Source: Puffinus mauretanicus
Lineage: Eukaryota > Chordata > Aves > Procellariiformes > Procellariidae
Length of the DNA stretch: 64,000 nucleotides
Reading direction: 5' to 3'
Assembly (NCBI GenBank): GCA_023333565.1
Contig: JAJKFH010002480.1
Span: forward strand, 124,001-188,000
Below, one piece after another: positions 11,501 to 26,800 of this stretch (position 1 is the first letter of the stretch; each line of letters starts with the position of its first letter). The notes below the pieces were generated by a model that made no database searches, had not been told where the DNA came from, and saw only the letters and a list, made by a program, of their open reading frames with translations. The position numbers and the translations under genes were made by a program.

Positions 11501-14439
11501 AGATCACTTTTTAAAAAGTCTTTGTCTTAAATCTTCCATATTTGTTACTTTTAAAGACTTAACAACAGTTCTGAAAACATTTGTCTCCACATCGTTACAG
11601 ATATCACCAAAATGTACCACCACTAATGAAGTATTGTTTCCAGGGTCTATCAGCAGTACTAAAAAGATCTCTTGTTTTCAAGCAGAACAGAGGCAAAATA
11701 ACCACCGAGTACAGACCATCAAGACTGGCAGCAGATTTCTCACCACTTCAATCTATAAACCAAACCCCAGCGCATTCCCAGTGACTGCTGTCCGCCTAAC
11801 GCGGCTCAACAAGCATGGGAATCCCGTGGTGAGTTCTGTGGCCCGCACAACGCGAAAGTCAGAGCAGATATGCAATGTCATCTGGCAAGTTAAAGCTTCA
11901 GACAGAAAGTCATCTCCTGAGCTCATCCTGGAGAGCAGCAGGCTTCCTCAGAACCGGATGAGCTGCACGCAACTTTTCCCTTAGCTTTACGGAAGGCGGC
12001 TCTTTACCATCAGGTGAAACCGGCAGTTTTTTCAGAAGGAAACAGAATGCTTTTGTGTGAACAGCACAGCACAGCAAGACCGCACAGAAACCAGGAGCCA
12101 GATTAAGTACCAAGAAGTTATAACATAACTAACTGCAGAGGTAGTGGAGACGAGAGAAAGATTTTCTGCTTGAGGGCTACAAGTGTTTCTTGAAGAACAT
12201 GTAAATACTCCAATTGCTGTTCATACTGAAAGTTGGTTGCCGTTCACATACCAAACCCCAAAGATTTCAATTAGCGTATTGGGACATTCAGCACCTTGAA
12301 ATTTAGGTCACTTACTCTGTTGCCTAAATAGAAATTATAGGTGACTAATTTTAGAAATCCAAGTTTGACAGCATTGTCCTCAAATTGTACCTGGTTATAA
12401 AGAAGGAACGCAGCCTGTATCACAGAAAGGTGGGGAGATTTAACGTTTACACCAGTTTGTGATGCTTTGGCAAATGCATTCTATGAAGTGGAATGGTTTA
12501 TTAAAACACTAAGGAAAAAGTCATGCACATGAGCGACTTCCTTTTAAAGGCAGCCAAAAAACTAAGAAAAGCATGCAGTTAAAAAACAGGAGTTTTGATG
12601 AAGTCAAAGTGCAGATCTGCTGTGCCTGGGAGCACCAGTTCTACTGAGCATAAGTGTGGCTCTGAGTGTGTGAGCAAAACATGAAACAGCTATGCTCTTG
12701 AATTCTGGAGAAATGGCAATTTTATCCCATGGACATGCACATATAAAATGGCTTAGCACACTTCAATGCTGTTGTCAAATTTACAGGATGAGCTCCACAC
12801 TCAAATTAAAGAGACTGGTTAAGTCAGTAAAAACAGCAGAACACAAAGATGAAGCTGGGTATAAAGACCTCATTGTATTAAATGACACTTCATGTAGCAG
12901 CTCAAGTAGCTTTGAGTTATTATAGATAATTATATTGCAAGAGTATACAATATTTTTACTCAAAAGGGCAAGGGTGTGACCGCAGCTGAAGCACTTGCAT
13001 GAGGTCATACCGTAATGACAGTCAGAGGAGCTGAGGAGAATCCCCTGTCAGGTCAATTAAGCACAATGTGGCATGGTATGATACATACTGGTGATGATCT
13101 AAAAGAACCTACTTTGCTACAACCAAGCTATAAGGTTTACTGAGGTTTTGAAATATATTCACCATTTTAAAAATATCTTAATCCTGCCCCAATGAAAAGA
13201 AGAGTCTGATTACATCTGAAAATAGTTATTCCCAGCTGCTCTAAATGATGCAAGGATTAGCTACCAAGTTAACAAACAGACAGCAATAAAATTCACACAC
13301 ATTGAACCTGAAACTATTAAAAGAAATCCTTAGTACCACATATATAAGTCCATTCTTGGTTCCTAAAATCACCCCAGACTGCTAATAGTCCAAAAGGGAA
13401 AACAGAAACAGAGAGCTACCTCAGAGAGAATTAAAACAGAAAGACACCTCTACATTAGACAAACCAAGGCAGGAACCCCATTACAGTAAGTTTTTGCCAG
13501 TTTCCAAAGCAGTATCCTGCTGCTAACCCACATCTCTCACGAATTTTGTTAAACCCAGTGCTGATACATATTTTAACCATGAGCAAATCTGACTATGCAA
13601 CCCCACCTGAATGACAACCCATCCGAGCCGTGGCTTGAGGCTGTCCCTGCCAGGGCAGGGAACATCAGACAGCATTTTGGGGAGACCCACTTCCAGGATT
13701 GCCAGCCACCGCACTGCACACCCCCTGCCATTTCTTTGGGAAGAACAAAGGAAAAAGCCTGCCTTGGCCTTATTTGCTCTGTGATTGCCTGCCAGCTGAG
13801 CAGGAGGGAGGGCAGGCAAAGGCACTTGCTCATGGATTTTTACCCCAGGCACCCTGCACAGCACACAGGAACATCCAGAACAGCAGAGGGACAGACAGAG
13901 CATCTTGAGAACACCACAACTTACGTATTTCCACTGTCAGCACAAACGCTGGGTTTTACTCCCACCTTCCAGAATAGCAGCGGGAACAATCTGCACTGAA
14001 CATGTCCAGGGATTTCTCTTGTAAGGAAGAGCTGGGAGCACCTCAGCATAGCACTGCAGCCCCCCAACAGCACACAAGCCAAGGGTAAACTCCCTGCATC
14101 CACCTGGCTCTCATTCACACTCATTTTAAAGGAGCTGAATTCCACCTTCAGCAACATCCTCCTGAGGAAGCATCTTGTTAATTAGGCCAGATTCAGACCC
14201 CCTGTGCAGATAAGCTGCAGCCAGCATTGCCTTGTTTAATCTTAAACTCACAGAGACTAAGTTAATATGATTGGAAAAAGTTATCTTAACGAAAAGAGGC
14301 ATCCATGAAACTTTAATGTTACTGACTACTGACTAATTTTACTGGATGGAGAGGCCAAATACCACAGCAGTTACCTTCACAGTCTCAAGGTGCAATTTAA
14401 CAGTTGACTTAGACTGATCTAGCTGCAAATTGTTGCTCG
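8569..14439. other. Non-coding DNA, no gene recognised
   Basis: The longest open frame is a 174-codon plus-strand ORF at 11,460-11,984. It has no recognisable motif and no flanking splice pattern, and it is overlapped by minus-strand ORFs. The stretch 13,590-13,880 is moderately GC-rich, which explains the longer open frames on both strands there. I saw no CR1 tail, LTR end or tRNA-like fold. Confidence 0.55.
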
Positions 14440-14640
14440 AGGTTCAGTCCCGTTTTCTACTTGTAGTTATATATTCCTGCTTCTTCGCCGATATTGGTCC
14501 TGGCATTCCTGTGGCCTTGCTTGGACCGGATCAGAGAATCAGATGTGGATGAAAACTAGCCCGGCGGTGGGAATGAAAAAACAGTGCACAAACAACTAGT
14601 TTTCAGCCAGACCAGTCCCTTGATCCTGAGCATTGCTGCC

Positions 14641-14800
14641 AACGAGCCAGTGCCATGCCTCCTCCTCCCGGGGGTGGGAGGCCCGGTGGACACAAGCCGG
14701 CCACCGAGCTGCGTTCCCGGCCGCAGCGAGGAGGCTGAGCTCTGCCGCCCCGGCCAGGGAAACGTCGGCCCTGGAGGCTGGCACCCAGCCACGCCGAGGG
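14641..14800. promoter_or_regulatory. Small CpG-rich patch
   Basis: About 15 CpG dinucleotides fall within roughly 160 bp of GC-rich sequence, inside surroundings that are AT-rich and CpG-poor. The patch is too short for a formal CpG island but is much denser than the neighbouring kilobases. It has overlapping open frames on both strands, as GC-rich DNA often does. It could be a small promoter, an enhancer or the remnant of a GC-rich repeat. No transcript can be assigned. Confidence 0.4.
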
Positions 14801-17800
14801 AGGCAGCCATGCACTCCTCTCTACAGGAAAGGCATTTTCTGCCCTCTTGTTAAAGTATTAAAAACGTAACAAAGGGAGAAGGGGGAGAAATCGAAGAAGC
14901 TTAGCTAACTGCCAAAGAGGGTAAGAGTCTATAAAGTACTGTGGTGTTTTTTCAGATCCCTGTTTCTGCAGCACACAGGCGCATTCTTAAGTATTTCTTC
15001 TACCAATGTCTCGTGCTCGCAGAAAGGTCATGGTGTGTTGAGCAAGCACGGACATCGGTGACGGCCAGGGACGCGGAAGGTGAGGCAGAGCAGTGACCAG
15101 GGCTGGGGAAGCAGCAGCAGAAAGCAGCCCCCCTCAGAGGTGCAGCTGATCTCGGGCACTGGTGACAGAATGAGATGTAGGAAAAAGTCAGCTTAAAAGA
15201 CAGATGTGAAAAAAGTGAAATATGAAATCTAAGGGCTGCTACAGGCCCTTGACCTTAGGCCAGCTTCAGAAGGGTCAGCATATATTTCACAATGAGATAC
15301 AGATAACTAACTTTCTAACTTATATCTATTTTTTTTCTAATTTACTTCTAACTATTTTCTAATCACTATGAGCAAGACCAGAATTAGGCTCTTTGAATCT
15401 GAACATTTGCACTGTTAGGATCCATCACAGCCTTTACACAAAGAAAAATGCAACAGAAGCATTGGGTCTTTGAGGCCACACAGCACACGCTATCCCAGAT
15501 ACCTGGTATTAAGGCAGGAGATGCATTATCTCTCAAAACAATATGGGAGTGTTCTAAAAGTAACAGGGTACAGCCTGGTACCATACCATTAAATATTAAC
15601 ACATGCGATAACTAATCTACTCAAGGTGAGTCAACTCTGACCACAGTTTTAACCATTTACAAAAGAAGTTGTTTAACAATTCAAGTCTAAGCACATAAAT
15701 TATTGTAAGACATGCTACATTATAGTTTTGAGAGGAAAGGCATATGTGAAAAAGATCAGAATTTTATTTTGCTGTTTGGAAAAAAAAAGTATTTTTGTAA
15801 CCAACCCTGAGCTTGCAGTTCTTACAGTTTTATGGAACAACCCAGTCTTTGGCATTCAAACTGGATTACTTCCATGCCTTCAGAAAAACAAAACAAAACC
15901 CTAAACCCATACATGATATATCTCTGAAATAAACGGTCTGCTGGTAAACTTCTCTCTGGGCCTTCTAATTGCATGGTAGCCAACTTCAAATTTGAAGCAG
16001 AAACAGGAGCAAGAGGGTTTTTTATAGAATAGATTAACGGTTACCTAGCTCTAGTCACACTAGTAAACACAATAAAATTTCACAGCAGAAAGAAAGAAAA
16101 CAAAAAAGCAATGCATTATGTTTCCTACAGCTGAGATCCTGTATGTGCTTTTAGCATGGATGAACTGTCACTATCAATAGGCTCTCACTCTCAATTACCT
16201 ATTTATTTTTGCTGACATTTGGTTCTCAGCAACCTGTAACATTACATTCCGTACACATCAAGGTTAAGTGCCTATATGTATCTGTTCATGACATGGAAAT
16301 GTATTGTCATTGCCCAATTACTACTACACAGAAAGGCCTATCTCCCACTCACTTCAGTCTTACATTTACTGAGACGAAGTTATCCAGGAAGCAGAAAGAG
16401 TTGCCATGGAAATAAAACCAATTTAACAGAGGCTGCTGCAAAACCACCATTAATTAACCTATTTATAGTAAAATCATTTCTCCTCTCATTAAATGTAGTT
16501 GGTATCATTTCAGTGACACAGCAAGAAAAATACAGCTACTCTTCACTTCTGGTATATTCCATGCTTCAGTGAGAAATGCATCAGCACAGAGTCTTGCATG
16601 ATTTTTTTATACTTCATGGTGGAGTTTAAACTGAAGTGGTGAAAAGGAATTCACGATTTGTGTTGACTTTGAGCACACAAGTGAAGGTCCATCTATAAAA
16701 CTGAATATGACTTGTTCCAGAAAAAAGCAATAAAGATTTGTCTTGTTTGTTTTGAAACAAAAAGATCTGATTTAGAATATAAGTTTAAAATTTGTTTTCA
16801 CTTCTGAAATCCAGACTGTCGAATTCTTTCAGAAAAAAGTATCATGAATGTTTTCAGTAACAATGTTGACAAAATGAAATGGTCCATGTCAAATCTCAGG
16901 AAATAAAAGAAACTTTATAGAGTATAATAAAAAACAAATCTGTGAAATATTTAACATATTCCAACTCTGCTCTTGACAGGATACTAGTAGAGTATACCTG
17001 AAAACCATATGGTTACCAATGAGGGAGTAACAGCTAATTCAGTTTCAAGCTTTGCCTGCAAAAAAAAAGGAGGGTGTAACTAAATGCAGGAACAGCTAGA
17101 ATATTCTTTAGTTTAGTAACAATTCTGCAACAGACCCCTGCCTAAACAAACTGCATTGTCACACGGCAAGAACTATGCTATAAGGAAGGACAGAGCATAC
17201 CCAGAGGCAAGATTTTCAGTGCCAAGGATCATTTGAAGTATAATTCTACTCCTAGCCTGGCAAATTTGATAACAACAGATCAATAATTACCAGCCACAAA
17301 CACTATGTAACACAAAACAGTTCATATGCTTTCGACCATCTGGATGTCTATTTACAGAGCAACCAATTTGTTGCTGTGCCTAATGCAGAGTTCATGATTG
17401 CAAGGTGATTTGGTGGAGGGTGAGAGAGGAATATGAAAAACGCACCACGCCTCATGTGAATGCTCTGAAAACAGGAGCAGGGCAAGCTTCCAAAAGCTGC
17501 AGCAGGAAAGGAAGAACTGAAGGGGCAAAGAGGTAGGGAGATGGTGTGGGGAGTGTCCCGTCCTCCCTCCAAAACTCTAGCCAAGAAATCCAAGCTAAAA
17601 AAGAGTAGTAATAGTCTTGTAACAGCAATAGAACATCACATCCTTGCCTCCAGGGTCTTGTCTTTGGAAAGCACAGGGCTGTCAACAAACAGCATACAAT
17701 TCACAAAACACCCAAGATTTTATACATTTTCAACTGGTTCATAAAAAGAAGAATACAAACTTTCACAGAATTGGTGAGAAATTAGACTTACCATTGCATG

Positions 17801-20800
17801 ATCTGTCTCATTTTTTAATTATTTGCTAACTGAGAAACTGATGAACAACTACAACAGTGCAAAGGCAAACTGCTCAGATTCTGCTCTCTACTACAGCAGT
17901 GACTAGGGAATAAATCCACTGCAGGTAAAGCCACAAACATGGAGTCACATGTTGCCCATAAGGATGAGCGCTCCAACAGTCTACGGAGCCTAATGCTGAC
18001 AACAGAAGGACAGAGACTGCAAGGTCAAGCCGCCAGCAATTTGAGACATGTTGGGCAAAATAATGCACCATCTTAATTGTGGATGAAGAAAGATTTTGGT
18101 AAGACAACTCAATTCTGCATTTCTTCTCCAACAAGGCTTCCCACAGAAGTCAGTGGGAACCATGGATACACACAGGGTATGTAACTAGATCCTTAATGTA
18201 TCACTAAAAATTAAACGTTTTATTTATTCTGGAAAAACAAAGAAAAAAGTCACAATTGTGAGTTCTAGGCATCCCAAAGCTAAAAACCGAACCGGCTGCT
18301 TCCTTTAGAACTTCTTGATTCTTGCTATCAGAGGAGCTCAGCGTAGAAGAAAATACTATTCAGTCATGAAAATCTCTCTTTTGAACAGAATTCAGGCAGA
18401 GGATAGTTAAACAAACAACTGAAGAGGAAATGTGTAAACATGGACTCTGACCCCATTCTTAACAAACGTCCCCAGTGAAATCAGCACGGGAGATGGACTA
18501 GCCAGCTGGAAACATGTTTATAGTTATGAGTAAGATAAATATGAGGCATTAAGCATCCCAGTCTCACACCAAATGGATTAAAATGAATGCAGTACATAAT
18601 AGCATTCTTAGTGTCAATCAAAAGCTGTACAGAATGGCATCTAAGTACATGAGACATACAGCTTGGAAGATATGATCCATGGCAATTCTTAAATTTGAAC
18701 AAATTCAAAACCGTAACAGTCTTTCAAATTTGATCCAAAATGGAAATAGGAATGATCCAGTTCCACTTCCACAGAAAAGACAGCCTTCCTGTCTTTCTTC
18801 AGTCTGCTTCCCCACGCAATCAGCAATTTGTGATCCGTAATGAGAAGTGCCCTCATTTCAGACAGGTGGTCCGGACGTAGAACTGACCCTACCTATACCA
18901 TCCAGATATTCCAACCATCAATATCATAACATAAGATTAACATCTTTTACACCATAGGAATTCTTTCCTGCAAACCAGGGTCCATTATTTTCCTCTGTGA
19001 CACATGAACCATTTCCACATAAGGATTTTAGAGCAGAGATGTCTTTAAGGCAGACACATCCCGTACAGAAAGATGGGTGGGAGAAGCAAAAGAGCCAACG
19101 GGCCTCAGTTGTGTCATTTCCGTGGAGCATGTGAACGATCCACTGGACAACACAAATGGAGGATACGAAGCCAAGCAGCAGAGATACTCGGTTTGACTGA
19201 TGTGCAGCCCACATCCCCTCACTACCACAGGAGCCCACATGGTGTTGAAGAGCTAGCATACGGGGAACGTTGTTTATCAGCAACACAAACAAGCAGCAGA
19301 AATTAAGAGCTAGTTCTCCTTTGCTCCTATCTCCTCCAAGTCTACAAAGGAAGATGAGAGACAGGTATTCTCTTCCAATTCCATACAAATTTGCAGCACT
19401 ATTCCTGCTTTACATTTGGGCCACTTAGGCAACAATTTGTTCCTAGGTAAGGTGAGTTAATGAATTCACAGGAGGATTTGCCTCTCAATTGCACTGGTAT
19501 CTAGCAAGGGATAAGAACACCCAGGCTTTATCTCTGGAACCTGCCTTCCTTTAAGACCATGCATGCGCTTGATGTTTGCATCCCAGTAAAGACAGAAGCA
19601 ATCTCCACCTACGCCAGCACTGACAGGCTTGGTGACACTGAGGGCAGCAGCCACGGCAGCAATGCTACCATTCTTTCAGGTATCTGCACCAGAGAGGCCG
19701 ATCAAAATCTGGGCAGGCTGAAAGTCCCATTGAAAGGAGAGTGGGAGAGAAAAAAAAGCAGCAAAATTGTCCAGCCACTACATGACCAGATACTAAGGAT
19801 CTGAGTGCTTACAGATGCAAAGAAGGAAATTCCAGGTTCAGAGACATAAGATGTGAAAACTTCTTAGTTTAAAGATGTTTGTTGTTACAGAAGACACAGA
19901 AGTACGATCATTTAAAAAGACAGACACAAAAAACCTGTCAGAAACAACAATACAAAGATTAAAATCTGCCCTTACTGAACTTCGTGGGAACTATGTACTT
20001 TAAGTTGTAGCCAAGATTTCACTCAAGCAACATGGACTGCTAGAAAAAGAAACTAGAAGCAGACCAAAGCATGAAAAACACTGCTTTTGGCAGGGATAAT
20101 ACACATGGAGGCACACTGTATATCGCTGCATTCTTCAGAAACATACTGAGTCAGGATGAACACTGCCGGACTCTGAAGACATATGATAAGTGAGTGACAA
20201 ATGGTCACTCTGAGAAAGAAGTTACAGAAAACCGAGAGCGGTGATGGCATCCAGTAACGCTTCCCCTGCAAGGCAGGAGAACCAGTTCATCCACTGGAAG
20301 AACAAAAGCACCTGGTAAAAACATGAGGCAGATGCATCTGTTTCTCAAACTTGAGGAAACTGGCATTGTTTCCCAGGCATCTCTTGCCTGTTTGCCTACT
20401 TCTGTAAGGCCAAAAGGAAGAAGAAAACCTGAATTATACTCAGCAAGAGAATGACGGTGCCTGATAGACAGTTGTGCACTTCAGCACTCGTGGTGACAGG
20501 AAGAATATGTAACTGTAAACTCTGCATAACCTCTGTAAATAATTCTGATCTTTTTAATTTGTACATACACCCCCACACAGAAATAATTAACCCTAAAGGA
20601 AACAGTTCCTTTGTTCTCCCATTTTGGAAAATACCTTAGGTGGAATTTTAGTTATCAGTACTAATTATTAAAAGTATCTCAGTGGTGCTTAGATGGCCCG
20701 CAGCAGTATTGAAGTTCCTTTGTTTTCTGCTACAGGCATTGTGGTTTACAAAAAAGCAATTTTGATTAATATGTTACCTTTTCTGCAAAGGAACAAAAAT

Positions 20801-23800
20801 AAATATCACAAGACTCAACAAATATAACAGTAGTAAAAAGAGGCATTACATACACATAGTTACATAATTTTTACTTACTTAAAAGTAATATAAATCAGAG
20901 AAGCGTCAGAGATTGCTTAGGGGCCACATGCCTATTTGCTACTGGTTGACAGTTACTTTTGGCCCCATGGTTAGAGTATGCCTTGAGGAGAATGAAGGAA
21001 TGGGATTATTAAAACCTTAACAGAAGATGTTCCACGTAGAAAAGGGCGTTTATGGGAAAGCTAGTGAATGGGCAGTGGGGGCGGGTAAAATGGGAAAACA
21101 GAACATGACTACAGAACAGTAAAACAGCAAGAAGTATAAAGTTGAGTTACAGTAAAGCTGTAAAAGTCCAATTAGTAAAATAAATTTCTGTGTAATTTCA
21201 CTTTAAATTAAAATGTCAGTAACTTAAACATATGTCTGACACCAATGGAAATCGAAACTTCTTTTCAAATATTTTTCTCTAATAAGAAAGGACTAGGCTA
21301 TCAGATATCAGAGTGACGTCATGGAATAAAAACTTTACTTGGAATAGGACATTAAAATTCAGGCTTCTTCATCTGACCTATTTCCATTCTCAAAAGAGGC
21401 AGAGGAATCTCCTACTCTAAGCTGGCAATTATCTACCCATAGTAGATACTCAGTCTAGGACCTAATTAATTTGATCTTTCTTGGAAGCTGAAATCATATC
21501 TAAATCCTGACTATTTATAGCAGAACTGCCCACAGAGGATATCAATCCAGGCTTGTTTTAGTTCTAACATGCCTTCCAGCCCACCTCTCTTAAATACTCT
21601 TCATTCGCATACTTTGCTTTTCTGTATTCACAATGATACCAATGTGCAACTTAAAATACCACCTAGGCCAAGCTACATCTGTCACAAGCCCTTATCTGAA
21701 CAGAAACGTCAGGAAGAGAACGAAGGTCGAACAAGATACTAGGGAAACCGTGCACCTTACCAGTCTGTCCTCAGAGCCCAGGGGCAGTCCGGCACTGGGG
21801 CTGGGACAGGAAAGCACCGTCACAGGGAAGCCCGCCATACCTCGTTTTCTCTTAGACATTTTTCCCTTCTCTGCTTTCACATGCCTCACCACACAGCTAG
21901 CCCCCAGGTTTGACAGAAGTCTGTGAATAGAAAAGGGAATGAATTTCTCCTGTGCCAAAGCTGTGGATAAGGGTGCGAAGATGGCTTTTACTTTGCACGT
22001 ACATGGCCCCACTTATGCAGCCCTGCTCTTTTAGCATCTCGCTGAGATGCACTCCACACCCGTGCATTTCACAGAGAAGGAGCGGCTCGTCTGAATCACT
22101 AGCGAAGAGGAGCAGGGTCTGTCCCCTCTGTATGTCTGCCTGGGTTCATTGCACTGGTATCGGAGCTGGGGGGCTTTCCTGTGTTCTCCAAAGGAGAGCT
22201 GGTACTAATGGGATCCTTCACTGCAATGAAGATTGGGGTAACATGGAGGGAGACATTCTTCAGCTCATTCTTCTTTGTTCTTTCTCCAAAGAAAAGGAAC
22301 TTGGTCCACAGTTTACCAGCCTCTCTCTGGTCCTCAATGGAACGGCACAACACAAAAGGAAATACAACACCATGTTAAGTGTGTTCAGAGTGATTTTATG
22401 CAGGAACTCTCTTCTGTATTTCTTGCTTGAGATCAGCGTGTCACCATATATATAAGATATATATAAACACACATACCCACAAAATTAATTGCAGCAGCAG
22501 AGGCTTGAACAGACCTGCTTTCAGCTATGCTACTGTAAATCCAATCCTGCCCATAAATTCATAGCAAAATCCTCCCTGGCTTAACTGGAGGCAGGATCAG
22601 TACTTCTCACAGAAGCTTATGAAGCTCCACATATCCAAACTACATTTAGAATATGGAAGGAGCTACACAAATCACAAGAGCAAGAACTCATGACCTTGGG
22701 TCATAACTGTCTAATGAGTTCAGTCATTGACACAAGAACATTTATCTACAATTAAGAATGAATAGACATATCAAAATACATGTTAAGCCACGTTCATCTA
22801 TCTGAACAAAATAAAAATCTGACTACCAAGATTAGCAAGAAATTCATGGCAAGAAAAAAATGGAACTACTTCAATAGTACTGGTGGTATCTCAGAGGCCT
22901 AGCCCAGGTACTGAGAAAAGGATGGTTAACTAGCGTATGCTGCATCCAGAATAATTTACTCTACTTTTCAGGTTACCATCTATGCTACATCTGGTTCTAT
23001 TTCAGTATCACTGCTTCCGATTATTGAACTTTCACATTTACAGCTACCAGCTACCATGCACTCTGCAGGTTTATATATAGCCACAGAGCATTTAGCTGTA
23101 TTTATATTTATCCTTTATATCTATCAAATTATCTGTTCCTGTCATTTCTCAGTCTCCACGTAGTTTGCAGATCATTGCCTGTCTGTGTTTTAAGAAACCA
23201 GGCAAAGAATTGATAAGGTATCATCACTGCTTACATCCTCCTGAAACTACCAAAACTATCTGGGTGGCCTTCCATTCCTATTATTTTTCCATAGGAAAAT
23301 ATGTCATTTCACCCTTCTCTGCACAGCGTGGACTCTGTATGACTTAGGAGGTGAGGAGTGGAGGAAACACCCTCTCATAGCATGCCAGAAAGGAGTGCCT
23401 TCCATCGTGACTCTACAATCACTAGGAAAATGCTGTTGAACAGGACAGGATGACACAACTTTCAAAGATCGGCTCCACCTCAGTTACCAGCCCTCAAAGT
23501 CTCCACAACACAGTATTTATTCCAGGACAAGCACTTGTGGCTAGTGCTTGACAATGGGCTCACTGGTCCTCCTCCCAGATAGATGGCCAGAGTTGGAAAA
23601 TGTGGGCTAGAAAGGAAGGGAAGAACCCCTTTGAGAGGAACCGAGTGTGCAAGTCACTCAGTTTTTCCCTGGAAAAAGGCTTGAGTTCAATCTGAGTTCT
23701 GTTTTCCAGCTCAGGCTGGATGCCACTTCTCCTTAAGCCATCCCTGCTGACAAGTGTAACTTAAACCCTCACATAAAGGTTGGCAGTAGTTTAAAAAGGC

Positions 23801-26800
23801 CATGCATAAATAAGAATATAGTTGAACAGAGGAGTCTGGCTAGCCTTCTGTGGTACTGCCAATGTTGGGGAGTGGAGTAAGAGGGAAAGAGCAGGACTGT
23901 TGTGAAGGTCAGCTTGAAAGCCTGGCAAGAGCCTGGTAGAAGCATCTGCCTTTGAGCCACTTGCAGTAAATCAGGATGGCAGGGTGCTGGGTGCAAGACA
24001 TCTTAAACCTTTTCCCCTTACTGCGAGCCAGGATTCACAACTGCAAAAAAGCCATATTCTAGTCTGATAGGGAAGGGGGAAAAAAAAGAAGTAAGATTTA
24101 TGTTCCAGCTGCAGCAAATATTTTCCCTATGCCTGTTACTGAGTCACTATGCTACACCTGGGAGCCAAATTACAGATGCTCTCTACCCACTGGGAATGTC
24201 ATGGAAGTCTATTTAACATGCCAGGTTTCAAGTTCTGAATCTTTGCCACAGAAGCAATAGCAGGCTGTAGAAAGCCATGAAAACTGCTTACTTTGGCCTA
24301 ACTCTGACATCCTACTGAACACCGCATGTAGACTCTGCTGTCAGTCAGGACTGCTTCATTTGTTTCTCTGTCTGCTTTTCTGTTGCATAATCGCTGTCCT
24401 TCTTGGAATGAAATGTTAAATTCATGAGCAAGAGCTTCTCAAAATGCTCTCCTCAGTGGTCATGCGCACATGGGACCAGATGCTCCTCTCTCCTTTAGGG
24501 CCCAACTAACAATCAGTGGCAATGCCTCCAACAGTGTCTGTTCCACGAGGAGGAGGACAGGGACATCCAGCCGCCGGGTTAGATATGACACCGGCCGAAG
24601 CACCACGGGGCTGGCAGCAGGAAGCTCCCAGAGCCTGACAGAGCCAGTTGCTCTGGCTGAGCAGAGTGGGATGTAAAGGGCCATGCTTTCCAAATGTATA
24701 ACAAACAGCTTATGTTGTTCACAGCCTCCACTACTCCTAGCGAAATGGAGGAATCCCACAAGAAAAACAAATACAGCACAACTCCCAGAAACTGTTCAAT
24801 GAATCATGAGTTACAGGCTCCTCCTAAAACCACCTGTGCCAATAGAACTGAATGCACTGTGCTTGATAGTCCCAGTCCACTGGGAACAACTGCTGTCACT
24901 GTCCAGGCTGTTCTGCTAGATCTGCTCTTCACACCAAGAACCTGTGGACTTCATTCGCATTGCATTATATGCAAACTTGAGAAGCCACTCAAAATTTGTC
25001 TTACTAAATACCTGAATAAAACCTTTTTTACAAAGTAAACTAGTGTGATTTTCTCAGGAATCATGAGTCCGTTCAGCACTACAGATATCAGCACTACAGA
25101 CATGTTTGTTCCGAGGAGTGGTCCTCACAAAGGAACCATCCTCTGGTCTTCGTAATACACAAAAGAATGCATATAATTATCTTGGCAGTGGTGACAATCA
25201 TTTCTTGCCATCCTTTATTGAATGGGCTTAAGTATATACGATGTGAAACATTCTCCTTTTAAACAAAAAAATGTATGCGTGATCCTAATATGTGGCATAT
25301 GCCATAATTTCAAAATACGATCTATGGAAGATACATTCAGGTTTTGACTCCGCTTCATCATATGACTTAATGTTTCAGTGAAGAGGGCTATTAAAAATTA
25401 GAGTATTTCTAATTCAGCCTTTCCTGCAAACAGTCTTGCACCATGTAGCACAGTTTCCAGAAATCACAAAATAAATATAAAATGAACCTTTCAATCCCAA
25501 ATATGGAGAAACACATACTCTGTGGCACGGTCCAATAGGAAAAGTCTGTAGGTTTCTGGCAAGTCATCTACACAGGCTAGTCTGCCAGAGAAAAGGTTCA
25601 TCTAAAGAGTAAAAAGAGTCTCTAGCATCATCCCAGGGACTTCTGATACTCGTAGGGTACGAAGAGTAAATAAGTTCTTAGTTTCCTAGCACCACGAGAA
25701 TTCCTGGTGACAGAGGTATGGAGCTGATGTGAATCACACCATGTATTCAGTCATTCACTCTTTTTTGAAAGATGGGACCCATGGTGTCTTGTGTGAAAAC
25801 GTTCATACAGCAACAGTGGAGGATAACATTCTGTCCATGGCACCTCCAGCGCTAAACAAACTGTGAGCCAGGTCCCCTTCCACATTACTAATTGCTCTGC
25901 TAACCTCATTTTACAGTGTTCAGGTGGATCGTTCAAGACTGTAGTTTAGAGTTGGTTTTTACTGTCATTAACATTTTACACGAGCGAGAGAGGAGGTGTA
26001 TGACAGGTGTAGAGGGCGATACTGCCATCTCCTCCTTCAATATTGATCATAAACTCTTAGCAGTGTTTCTTTCATCCAAGGTTTAAAGGTATGACATTTT
26101 ATTTGTGTGTCATTTAGATGATTGAGCTTCCTTGCAGAACTGGAAAAAAGTAAAAGGAAAAATGGCAGAGGCTGTGACAGCATAAGGAATGGGATAAAAG
26201 CTGGGTTTCATTAGGACTTTTTTGGATAATTTCTTGACTATACAATATAAGATGGACTCCATGGTAACAACTATTAGTTGTTTGCATGCAAGTTGTATCA
26301 CTGTAGTTCTGTCTCTGCTGTATCTGTACTACACAGGATACAGTTCCCTGTATACAGCTGCAAAAAGCTCCCAAGCTCATGTTAAACAGGCTAATTTATT
26401 CCACCTTTGTTTCTACAGGCCTAACGTCAGTAGACTGGTGTTTCTCATTCTGCTGCAATCCAAGAACTTTTTCAGATTTGTGGATGTGTATCTTTATCAG
26501 TCTATAATGTCTCATCTTTGTATCAGCTAGTTTATCTACTATTTCAATTACAGAACCATCTCACGATGTGTAAGATTTTGGACTATGAATATGTAATTGT
26601 AACAGAATTAACTTATCAACTAGTTAATAACCCAAAAACCCCAATAAAACCCAACTGTCTTTATTCTCTAATATTTATGTATCCAACAGAAAGTTGCCTC
26701 CTGCAAGACCTTTGATTCAGGTTCTTATTAAAGGCAGAATGCCAAATGAGGGGTACTGCCACTGAACTGAACTCAATGGCAAATTTTATACACCTGCGAA

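Noticed and set aside
11460..11984. 174-codon plus-strand ORF
   Set aside because: No family motif, no exon-type borders with partners, and overlapping ORFs on both strands. Treated as chance.
18924..19388. 154-codon minus-strand ORF with several cysteines
   Set aside because: Considered as a TM4SF-like fragment, but it has no CCGCCG cluster, no PWN-T sequon region and no matching exon borders.
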